The notes beneath the pieces are model-generated. The model saw only the letters and a program-made list of their open reading frames with translations. It was not told where the DNA came from and searched no databases. A stretch of 64,000 nt of DNA from Ancylostoma caninum (taxonomy: Eukaryota; Nematoda; Chromadorea; Rhabditida; Ancylostomatidae). The first letter of the stretch is position 1, and every line of letters begins with the position of its first letter. Positions 31,140 through 41,600 of the stretch are shown here, in pieces. The stretch covers positions 620,001 through 684,000 of the forward strand of contig JBAJFG010000076.1 in assembly GCA_037903475.1 (NCBI GenBank), given 5' to 3'. The translations under genes and the position numbers were made by a program.

Positions 31140-34100
31140 AAACAGGATACTTTTAATCAATAAAGCCTTCAATATTTAGTACATTGAGGACATTTATATT
31201 TCGCAGTTTTCTCTTAAATGCTGCTGTAATCTTGGACGCAAACAACGAAGGAGGCAGTTTGTTTAGACGTCTCGGAGCACGGTAGAAGAAAGAGTTGTTC
31301 ACCAGGTTCAGATGGGCTGTATCAAATCTAGGAAATTGAATATTAAGGCTAAATCTACGTCCGCCAATAGGAGAAAGCACCAAAAATCGGATGGCTTCAA
31401 GCTGACCTTACCATGTAAGATTTTGAAGGCTAAGATCAAATCCGCCTGAACTCTTCTGCAGAATAAAGTTTTCAAACCAAGTTATTTAAGCCGGGCTCTG
31501 TAGGATGGGAGGAATGCAGGATAATTCGGATCAGGAAATGCTCGATAAGATAGAATCCTTGTGAAAGTCCTTTGCACTTTTTCAACTTTAATGATATCTT
31601 TTTTCAAGCAGGGATTCCAGAGTGGGCTACAATATTTCAGGATAGGTAGTATGTAGGCTTTATACAGCCGAAGAAGTATCACATGATCGGTTGTATGGAT
31701 GCTTCTAAAAAGACAGTAAATGGATCTCATGGCATTGGTTGTTATCAAGTCTATGTGATCAGTAAACTTGAGGAAAGAGTCTACCAGCACTCCCAAATCG
31801 CGTACATTGGTTTTTTAAAGGCAGCAGGAGCTGAAATCCTCGACTCCGAGCTGAGCTGTGGGTGATGAAGTACAGACTCAGCACATCATAAATGTGAAAC
31901 GAACACAGACAATGATGGCTTACCTGCAGAGAAAATGGAACATTCGTCGCGAACACGCCTGGCCGTGTTCGCGCGCGGACGAGTTTTCCCCGGCGCAAAA
32001 GCCATTGCGTGTTGCGTGTTTTGGCGCAAAGGGAGAACGAAATGCATTCAATTCACAGGGTTTCATGGCGGCACTCGGCTAAAACCACGCGCCGCAATGG
32101 CTTTCGCGCCGGGGAAAACTCGTCCGCGCGCGAACACGGGCAGGCGTGTTCGCGACGAATGTTCCATTTTCTCTGCAGGTAAGCCATCATTGTCTGTGTT
32201 CGTTTCACATTTATGATGTGCTGAGTCTGTACTTCACCACCCGCAGCTCAGCTCAGAGTCGAGAATTTCAGCTCCTGCTGCCTTTAATGATTTGCGGGTA
32301 AGAAATGGCAATTTTTTCAGATGGTTTCTTTCCTATTCTTAGAAAGCAGTTTTTAGAAATGTTGACTTTGATATGCCAAATATCGACCCATTCTCTCATT
32401 TTTAAGATGGATTTGTGGAGTGCTGCTTGAACTTCGTCTTTCGTGAGGAAAATAGGAGGCATAGACTTTTATATCATCAGTGTAGGCAGATACTTTGACC
32501 CGTGGGTCCGTTTGTAGAATTTGGGGAAGCTCATTTGTGCAGAGGACAAATAATATGGGGGAAAGAACACTACCCTGAGGGACGCCGAATGTGCAAGGTT
32601 TGAATTCGGATACATGTTCGTGGATTCCGATAGAAAACGATCTGTTCGTCAGGTAAGATGTGAACCATTCCAAAAGTTGACCTCGTATGCCTACACTTTC
32701 CAATTTGGAAATAAGAGTGATCTACTGTATCAAATGCCTTGCTGAGATAAGAATAAATTATGTCCGTCTGCTTCCCGAAACTCAAGTTTGTAATCCAGTC
32801 ATACTGAGAGCACAAAAACTGGGTACAAGTGGAACGACCCGGAAGGAATCCGAATTGTTGACTGGGAATAGTTTTTTGTTTAGAAAACCATGCCATAATT
32901 TTTTGAACCAGAATTTTTTCCATGATTTTGCATGAGGTTGTGACGATGATGATTGGCCTAAAGTCAGAGAGTAGGGAAGCTGATGAAGTCTTCGGGATGG
33001 AAGTAACCATGGCACTTTTCCAGACTTGTGGTACTTCTCCGAGTATAAGTGAGATGTTGAAGATGTTGGTTAAAGGGGTGGCTAGTTGGTCAGCGAATCG
33101 TCTGAAAAAAGCTGGGGGAACTCCGTCAGCAGTGAGAGAAAAAGCATCGCCTGTAGATCTCAATAGCTTGCGGACTTCAATTAATTCAATGCAAGAAACA
33201 ACGATAGAAGGCGAGAGAATGTCATTCACAGCAGGACAGGTGGTTTGTGCTGTTGTGATTGTGCTCGCTAAAATAGGAAGAAAGTGTGGCTGCCTTTTGA
33301 GGATCTGAAGAAAATTTGTTGCCATTTTCATGAACCAACGTTGGAGCACATTGTTTACTTTTCATACGCTGTTTAACGAAGCCGAATAGTTTGTGCATAT
33401 TAGTGGAATTGGCAAGTTCGCGTTCCTTGTAGGCTAAGAAACGTCTGAGATGTCGAATGAGGTTGTTGCTCGCGGTTCTATACTCATCATAGCTGATTGG
33501 GTTCTGAATCTGCCAAAATAATCTATTCTTCTGCTCAATTTAGTTTTTGATGTACACAGGGTAACTATCAGATTTTGGTTCTTTCGTTCGATAGGGAGCA
33601 TCGTTGAATTAGGTCCTGTATTATAGTCAGAAACCGAGAGTAAACGTCATTAATGTTAGAGTAGTTATCAAATGTTGCAAACCAGTCAATGCAAGAAAGT
33701 TCATTTCGGATAGGAAGGATGTCGGCAGAATCAAAATCGAGCGAATGGGAGTTATGGGGAGTATTATCAGAAGGAGATATCGAAAAGGAGATTACATTAT
33801 GGTCGGAGCTGCCAAGAGGAGGCAGGGTCTCGACTTCATTTATAATACCGTAGGCGAAATCACTCATTGCGGAAATCATTGATTCATCGTCTTCTACTCT
33901 ATTGTTCGGTGGATGATAAACCAACAGAAAACGGTGTGGTTCGAGAGGAAATGGCAGCAAATCAAATGTGATAATATCAGAAATTAGGGCATTGTTGAAA
34001 GGCACTCTTTCAATAATAAAATCATTGTGGATCAGTACAGAAACTCCTGCGCCTTTTTTCTAAAGCGATCTTGGCGAATTATTGAGTAAGGGAGGTCTGC

Positions 34101-34340
34101 AGAAATCTCACAATCGGAAATTTTAGGAGAGAGCCAAGATCCGGTTATAAAAATTATACTGGTTTTGTGTAGTGAGATGAAATAGTGAAGTTCAGGTAGT
34201 TTGTTCGCGATACTTCTAGCGTTCAGAAGAAAACCGCGGCATTTCGATTGACCTCGCGAAACTAAAAGTTTTTTGGATAGGAAGCTTCGATGCTAGGAAT
34301 ATCGCGAACTTTCACCACTTTCTCGGGTAAACGTATGTAT
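31140..34340 (-). mobile_element. CR1-clade non-LTR retrotransposon, decayed
   Basis: Reading minus: endonuclease start ARSIANKLPEL (about 34230), DRFRKKGAG, YHPPNNRVED, then GSSDHNVISFSI. After a frameshifted linker comes RT (33349 onward): SLTADGVPPAFF, FGFLPGRSTCTQFL, SKAFDTVDHS, then GVPQGSVLSPILF and catalytic AYTDDIKVYA (32353-32703). The thumb continues at DLGVLVDSFLKFTDHI with LPILKYCSPLWNP (31796-31482), and the end at 31153. At least four frame breaks are present. A fold-back element interrupts it at 31819-32283. The YTDD/YADD form and the LGVLVDS and CSPLWNP tail are typical of CR1-like elements. Confidence 0.85.
31819..32283. mobile_element. Fold-back element with ~190-bp arms, inserted in CR1
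   Basis: The arms 31819-32005 and about 32093-32283 are near-perfect inverted copies (e.g. ATGGCTTACCTGCAGAGAAA on the left and its complement on the right) around a ~90-bp loop rich in CGCG. Outer bases AGGCAGC...GCTGCCT are flanked by TTAA (31815-31818, 32284-32287), like the MITEs at 3113 and 13165. The CR1 reading frame resumes on the other side, so the insertion postdates CR1. Confidence 0.8.
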
Positions 34341-34674
34341 AAACCTTCTCACCAGCATGTTCCTTGTCATTAAGCTCGCGAGCTTGCCTGCGGAGTTCTC
34401 TATCCAGCTCTCTTTCATTTTATATGGCTCATTATAAGCTCCGAAAACTCAATATTACTTGAACAGTGAGGAAGGAATTTTCTAATGACATTGCATGGAT
34501 GAGATATGCCCTCAGGTATCCACACTACCTGCAGGACATTCACTACACGCTGCCATATGGTAGGGAAGAAAAAGAAAATATCAAACTTGCAACTGCAAAG
34601 TCCAATCAAATTGATTAGTGGAGAATATATACGTGTGACCCTCCAACTACGAATGAGATGAACGCCTTATCAAG

Positions 34675-34860
34675 ACACCAGTGAAATGTATCGCCAAGCA
34701 AACCCCGTCAAACGTATCGCCAACAGATTCTCTTGGCTTTTGTATTTCCAAACAGGTCCTTCACTCATTCTCCCGTAAAAGGTATAGTCAAGCAAAATTT
34801 TATCCCTTAAAATGTATTGCCAAACACATTCTCCTGCCAAACGTATCACCACCAAACATC
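34675..34860. repeat. Degenerate tandem repeat, GTCAAACGTATCGCCAA-like
   Basis: About five imperfect 38-40 bp units (GTGAAATGTATCGCCAAGCA, GTCAAACGTATCGCCAACAG, AAAATGTATTGCCAAACACA). Related to the array at 30555-30770. Confidence 0.5.
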
Positions 34861-35384
34861 AGAGCGTTGTCGACAACGTCGATGAAATAGTACGATCTGC
34901 TGAAACCGCATGGCCTATCAATTGCACATGCCCACTGGCACCACTGAAGGAGTGTATCAGCTTCACAGTCAGTTTTCAAGTGGTGTGGCAATTATTATGC
35001 ACAAAGCAGGTGTATGGCTCTCAATGTCTTGCGTCAGTGCTTGCCATTGCATTCACGGCAAAACTAGAATTTCCCATCCTACAGTACAGCAAAATAAGTA
35101 ACATTGGATCGAAAACCGGTACTCTGTTTCCTTCTAATCTATGAAGTCGCTAGGATGTATCTGCTCAAGCTGAAATATGACCGAGCTTCATGTGAAAGAA
35201 AAATGAACTCGTACCTATATACAACCCGTCTCGCACAGCGGCAACTGCGCCCTATTCGTGTTTTGTGAACTGCGGCAAACAATCCAAGGTGCGAAATTTA
35301 ATTCACAGGTTTGCTTATGAATAGGGCTCGGTTACAGCTTTCCATGTTTCTTTCACTGTGAAAGTGATGATTTTATTCCATTCA

Positions 35385-35540
35385 GGATGCTTGACTCAGC
35401 CGAATGTTGCAGTCTTGATTGGGTTTATCCTAGCACTAGCTCGTCAATTATTCCACGGAAGTCACCTTGTGCTGCCACACATAATATTTCTGGATGGGAT
35501 GAATTGGTGGAGTTTTATCACACAGAAGCCTCGGAGTCGG
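35385..35540 (+). other. Exon-like segment with SGWDELVEFYHTEA motif
   Basis: TTCAG at 35380-35384 and GTGAG at 35541 bound an open frame encoding HNISGWDELVEFYHTEASES. The GW-x-LV-x-Y-x-x-EA pattern recalls a linker found in some retroelement polyproteins, so this may be a relic rather than a host exon. No partner exon with matching phase was found. Confidence 0.25.
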
Positions 35541-35892
35541 TGAGTTCCCTCGATTTGCGGAAAGAAAATCTGCTTCCCCTCATAACTTGAATAGTTCCGT
35601 TTAGACGAGCGCTCATTGTGACGATTTCTCTGGTTCTTTTTTTTTCTTCCTTTTTATTTTTATTTTTCCCTTTCTATTCTCTATGGTTACTTCTTCATTT
35701 TCCGTTTTTGGCAGTAAAAATTGTAGAACAAAAACACCTACATGTGCGAAGTAATCACCTCCAATTTCCTAATTCATTTGCGTTTTATTGAAAGGGTATG
35801 GTGTCTTTTCTAATGTACATTTTTCATGCCAGTGGGAAAGCAAGCATTGGACAAGCAAATAGGAAAGCAAATAAGTTGTGTGATTTCATGTA

Positions 35893-36118
35893 TAGTCTGT
35901 CCGAAATGACGAGTCCGCCCACGCACGCGGGGATCGAGAAGCTACCAGCGCTCCACGTCTCATCCCTGATCTCGCATCACTCTTCATCGTTATCTTCATG
36001 GTATCGACCAATGATTTGGCTGTGACGTGAGTGACTTAGCAGCTAACAGCATACGTCCCAGCCGCGCCGCCTCTCGATCTCCGGTTGCGTGGGCGGACTC
36101 GTTTCGGACAGACTATAT
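35893..36118. mobile_element. Short TIR element, TATAGTCTGTCCGAAA termini
   Basis: 226 bp with inverted ends TATAGTCTGTCCGAAATGAC + GAGTCCGCCCACGCA and the complement GTGGGCGGACTCGTTTCGGA + CAGACTATA. Its interior (CGTTATCTTCATGGTAT...CAATGATTTGGCTGTGACGT) recurs inverted at 36205-36260 in the neighbouring element. Confidence 0.7.
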
Positions 36119-37976
36119 ATACAGTCTGTCCTATACGACGATTTCGCCCACCCACGCGGGGATGGTGAGGCTGCGCAGCTGAGACGTAAGCTGTTAGTTG
36201 CTACGCCGTCCACGTCACAGCCAAATCATTATGAAGATAACGATGAGACGTGATACGCAGATTAGAGATGATGACGTGGAGTGCTGGCCAGCGTGACCAT
36301 AGGTGCGATAGTCCGAGCCAAGGCTCAGACCCCTTTCACTTTGGGAGGGGGCCAGTAGACCCCCTTCACCAAACCAGTTACAGAAGACAAGGAAGTGAAG
36401 AAATCAAAAGTTTAGTAAAGTGAAACTGAACAAATTCAATGATAGAGGATATTCTATTGCTATTCTATTGCTGTCCATGTGAATAAAGGAGTCAGGAATC
36501 GAAATGACGTTAGTGTTGAATGGAGCGCGCAATGTGACCATTGCCGCAGACAGAGAAAATGACGAGCGAATCTCTATGTGAAGGATAAAGAATTAGATAT
36601 GAGTGAAGGGTATCTAATTGAAGCTTAAACCTAGTAGAGTTTACATGTTAGAAGTGGGAAGCGATAGATAACATGTTTACGGAGAAATTTTTGAACACAT
36701 AAGGGTATGAAAAACATAGCATGTATGTTTTTCATCCCTTATGTGTTCAAAAATTTCTCCGCAACCTGTTATTGTATCCGCTTCCTTAAACTCTACTAGT
36801 TAACCTTGGATTAGATACCCTTCCACTCATATCTAATTGAAGGTTAAACCTAGTAGAGTTTACAAGTTAGAAGTGGGAAGCGATAGATAACATGTTTGCG
36901 GAGAAATTTTTGAACACATAAGGGTATGAAAAACATAGCATGTATGTTTCTAAGATCATTATGGAAAAGTTCGTGAACTAACCGGAAAGAGGATAGTCCT
37001 CCACAATTTGCAAAGATTTTCTCTTCATTTTCGTATATAAGTTGTGATAGTTAGTGTAAGATGAGCATGCAAAAAAGTGGTACCAACAGGACGGTCGAAA
37101 ACTCTACAATTAGGTGTTTTTCAAAGGATTTCGTCCTGTGTTTCCGAGAAAGTGGTAAGTATTTACATGTGTACATACTAGAAAGGATGCGCTTTCCGCC
37201 CATATACAAGTGTATGGGGCAAACCCTTTTCTGGTTGAAAAATAGGGTGGGTGAGCCGAAACAACGGGGCATTCTCGTGCCCGTTGTTAGACAAATGGCG
37301 AGATAGTGCGATGAGGGAAGAGAGGCGCGCGCATGGGGTGAGAATGGCTTCAGAAACATTCTCACCCCCCTTCACAGAAAAAGACACGCAACCACATGAA
37401 ACGAGATGTGGTTTATCAGTTAGGGGATTGGAGGAGGAGAACATAGGTACCCTTCACTCCTAGGTTTCATTTCCGAATAAAGCTGTAATAAGCAAAAATA
37501 GCTCAAAAGCAGGTGTAATTTCAGTGTCAAATTTTTGTTTGTAGGAGAGGAGAAATGTTGTGCAGTTGTGTATGTATGAGTGGACCATATGATGAAGGTG
37601 TGCTGAGGACTATCTTCATTCATGTAATCAATGGCTGTTTCCTCATTTGGAAGCAGTATCCTAGAGCATCCGCAGCAGTACGGTTTCATGAAACGGTTAA
37701 ACGGTGCGTTTGCAGAAATATATTGCAAGATCCGCTCAGTTTCGACTACATTTGAAGACATGTTGGGTATTACATCAATGGATAAGGCATTGACACTGAC
37801 TTACCAATACCACAACTCTTACTAAAAGGAAGCAGAAAGGCCCTCCCCCCCCCCCGGTAGACACCCTTCACTTTTTGCTTCACTTTGGCAGGGGCGTTCT
37901 CACCCCTATCGCATCTATGAGCGTGACCACCTCTCGGTCCCCACGTGCGGGGGCGGACTCGTCGTTTCAAACAGAC
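36119..37976. mobile_element. Larger TIR element of the TACAGTCTGT family
   Basis: The left end TACAGTCTGTCCTATACGAC + GATTTCGCCC and right end (read inward) TACAGTCTGTTTGAAACGAC + GAGTCCGCCC bound 1.86 kb adjoining the 226-bp relative. No transposase is recognisable. An ATG-opened exon-like frame at 37061-37151 (MSMQKSGTNR..., donor GTAAGT) could not be phased to others. Confidence 0.5.
36590..36950. repeat. Triplicated block, direct-inverted-direct
   Basis: The ~125-bp block GATATGAGTGAAGGGTATCT...ATGAAAAACATAGCATGTATG occurs at 36597-36730, inverted at about 36735-36840, and direct again at 36826-36950. Copies are over 90% alike by eye, so the structure is young and strongly self-complementary. 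Confidence 0.8.
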
Positions 37977-38344
37977 TGTAGAAGTCCGTTGTTGTCGAGG
38001 CCTGCACGCACGCACCACAACGTAGAGGACGGCAGTATCAGTGAGATTTGTGGATGCACAAACAATCTTGTTGTCGAGATGCAGATGTTGCTGCGTGTGT
38101 GATGATGTTGATCACTAAAATTCTACCATAAAAGACAGTAAGACAGAATGACAAATTTCTGCTCCCACTTTGTTTAAGTAAATAAGTAAACAAATATCCA
38201 TGCATGTATTTTGATTGGCGCAGACGATGAAAATATTACTGGTAGTCAACACTTTGCGTTACTGTCGCTACAGCTCTATCTTCTTCATTTTTTCTTTTGA
38301 ATTCGTGTCATATTTTGGAATGTTTTCTTCTTCGTCAGTAAGTA

Positions 38345-38676
38345 TTACTTCAAAATTTTATCACCAACTCTTGCGCTGATAGAAGGCATATTGTAGTAAA
38401 TTGTCGATATCATCGACAGATCGATGATCCTTGTAGTATCCAGGTTCACCGCCGATACTGTACCTACTGTGCAGAGGGCGGAGCTGACCCGTCTCATGCT
38501 AGAAATACTTGTTCCTAGGCAGTATGATGTTGTAAGCCGCACGAGGCGCTCGTTACCCACTTTACTCTTTGCACTCACTCTCTTTGTACAGTCAGATAAA
38601 GATATCCACTGAACCACTATTTCTATATTGCATACGGACCACACAAAGTCCGAGAGTCTCAGCGCCCACAATAGTC
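38345..38676 (+). repeat. LTR-like repeat related to 944-1135
   Basis: Shares TTTGCACTCACTCTCTTTG, a CCACTGAACCAC word and a terminus CAGCGCCCACAATAGTC with the LTR copies near the left edge. It also holds a GATCGATGATCC hairpin motif similar to theirs. No internal region is attached, so it looks like a diverged solo LTR. It ends 12 bp before the splice acceptor of the zinc-finger gene. Confidence 0.45.
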
Positions 38677-38688
38677 GAGCTGTTTCAG

Positions 38689-41600
38689 AATGCCTCTCCC
38701 TATCGGTTCAGTAACAGGAAACGCTTGCATAGTGAAACGCAGTTTTCTCATTTGGGAGGTATCAAGTTTTCAAAGGTATGAATTTTCTCGTTTCCTGCTT
38801 TGAGTTTTTTTTGTTTTCCCCAGTGCATTGGTTTCTCTGTTTTTTTTTTTTCGACTGAACATCATTCAACCGAACATGAACATCATAAAGTCGTGTAGAG
38901 CGCATGGATCGGAGTGCATTTGCTCTGAATTCGTTCTTCTGACATTAAATTTGATGGCAACCGCTATGCTATCACCTTTCCATACGCTGTACTCGACAAT
39001 TTTGTTCTTGCATGATGCGTGACACTGATGTGATCTGTAAATCGCTTCCACTTTGTAGAATACCCACAATGGCTGCACAGTTACTTGTCCTATTTGTGAG
39101 CATCCGATCAAGTCGAATTGGCCCCAGGATAGTGAATACACTCTTGGAAAATTGGTAAAACATCTACAGAAGCATGAAGGAGAGGTGAGCTGCTCTCACT
39201 ACTGTGTTTTGCACGACATTTCTGGTAATTTATATTGGTTTATAGTTGGATAGTTCGAAGAAGGTTTCCTGTATGTTATGTTTCAACTTTTATGCCAAAT
39301 CACACATAGAAGAACACTACAGGGAATGCCATGAAAGTAGGGAATTTTATTTGTAGTGGTATCATCAGGTTTCAGTTGGTGAATTTAACTTTTGCAAATT
39401 TTTTTAGCGTCACCTGAGAAGTACACGATGGATGAATTATCGTGTTTTACCAGCTCTGTTCATCGCTATCAAAGCTTGATGGATACCTATTCTCAGTAAG
39501 GCAGATATTGTCGTAGCTTGCGGTACTATTCCTCTCTATGATAACCTATTCAGAATCCAAGATTTGGATTCGTCAACTGTGAAGGCCTGTTCTCGTATAC
39601 CTGGCCGTTCAGTATTCACCGGCTACTTTACTAGGAAGAGTCTAGGTAGTGCATCGCCTGTGATTGCAGCGTTTGTTGTGTGAGGGCTGTTATACGCTTT
39701 TCTAGAGCGGTGCCGTGCAAAGTGTCTCCAGAAGTTTGAGTCAGAATCGGATCCGAAGTATCTGCTTCGCTTTAGAATTAGGCGAAGTTCCCCGGCGCCA
39801 TATGCCTGGTGGGTTCGGTATTATTGCAGTGATTTTCAGCAGTTGGTGAATAATGAACCACAATAGCGTTCTCACTGAGATGACATCAGTCACCATATGA
39901 GGCATGCTACTATGCTTCTTCACATCGCTGCTCATTCTTCTTGCAGGATTTGTCCATTATGCGAAGATTCTGTGGCATTTTCGAGATGTGCTTCATTTTC
40001 TAACGATGTTTCATTGCGGCTGTTCATACTCCGCCATTTCTCCATCGAACATGAGGAATACGAGGAATTATCCACTACTCTCCGGAGGGAATGGTTTGTC
40101 TTTTTACACTATTCAGCTTCTCATTTTTTCCAACTGGATCTTTTGAATGCTTGTGATATATCCTTACAAAGAATTTGGTATATTTGCTCACAACCCTTTA
40201 TCTACTACGGCAAAATTTGGTTCCCACTGTTGTTAGCATAGTATTCGAAATCGTGATTATTCGATCGAAATTTCGAATATTTTGCCACCGAAATGTCAAG
40301 TTTTGGCATTTTCCGTTTATCCGCTGATTGTGACAATATGTTGAACAAAGTCACTAGCCATATTATTAGCCATTAGCCACATTTAGTATGGTCTGTTTCA
40401 AAAACAAATATAGTTGAGCATTCCCACCTACTGCTTGCCATTCTTTACTGCTTCTCCGAGCACCTTACCCCGTTCATTGTTCCTTTTTCCTCTAATATCT
40501 CTCCTAGTATCGTCTTTGGTAAAACGGGCTACAGCTGTCGCCTGTCGCTAGTTTGAACTAAGCCACCTCCTTTCAGTTAGCACCTGTTACTTCTCCTATA
40601 TTCAACAAAACTAGATGTTCTTTCTTCGCTTATTACCTTCTCGTGAATGCTTCTATTTTGGAAAACTTCAATGCATATAGTTTGTTACCAAGGAGTCTGT
40701 ATCATCCGATGTAACGTAATGCAATATTTTCAGGAAAATCCTCGCCCGTGAACTTGGGTTTGACATGAGTTATCATGCTAAGGATAGCGCAAAACTACTG
40801 CGACAAACGCAGAGGTGAGACAATGCTAAAAAAAGTCATCCTTAATGTTTCTTGAAAGTCAATTATCAAATGTACTTTTTGTGTAGAAGCTGTCATTTCT
40901 ACATTTTATCAACATTGCAACGTGCCGATTATGAGGCTTTGATTTACGAAATGATCACGAGAACTTCGAATAAGGTGAGAGCTTCTTTGTACTTTTGTCC
41001 TTTTCATTCAGCAATATTTTTTAAGCTGTATTATCTTTCTAGGATGACGTCAACTTATCCGAGTTCGTGGTGTGCGCTGTGTGCTTGAATCCAGTGCGCA
41101 GAAAGTCATTGTCTAGACATTTTTCAACTGAAGGGCATAAGCACCTGAACGCGTAAGTTCGCTCCCATTCTTGCCTTCATTTGCTTTTTACTTTTTCATT
41201 TTCTGTCGTGTTTTAAATCTGGTTTTCTTATTGAAGGCACGCCGAGCATAGCGAATTCCGAGAGGTGCTTGAGATTGCTGAATCTTCTGCTGTAACTGCC
41301 GAAAATTTCCCCTATGCCGTTCTTCGTTATTCAAAGGTTTACCGGATAAAGGTGAGGGTTTAACTGTCATGTTCTGTCTTTTCTCCATGCTTTTTTCGTT
41401 TTTAAGCTTGTTGATCTGGTCATTCAGGAACTAGACGATGCTGAGTCTATGACGTTTATGAAATGGCGCTGTGTTCTTGCGACTGAGATTTCTGGACATG
41501 TGGATGATGTGTTAGAATTTCCAACAGTTTGTTTATTGAAAATCCATGCTCTGAAGCACTTTCGAACTTATCATGATGGCTTCTTTCATCAGAAATACTT

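Noticed and set aside
38690..38775. ATG at 38690 as the start of the zinc-finger gene
   Set aside because: That frame ends in the wrong phase for the next exon, whereas the phase-0 frame without ATG continues through 17 junctions.
39059..39184. Exon 2 of the zinc-finger gene ending at 39184 (GTGAGC donor)
   Set aside because: The next strong acceptor (TTTTTTTAG at 39407) would then give an early stop; the donor at 39225 keeps phase. The shorter exon with a weak acceptor at 39418 remains possible.
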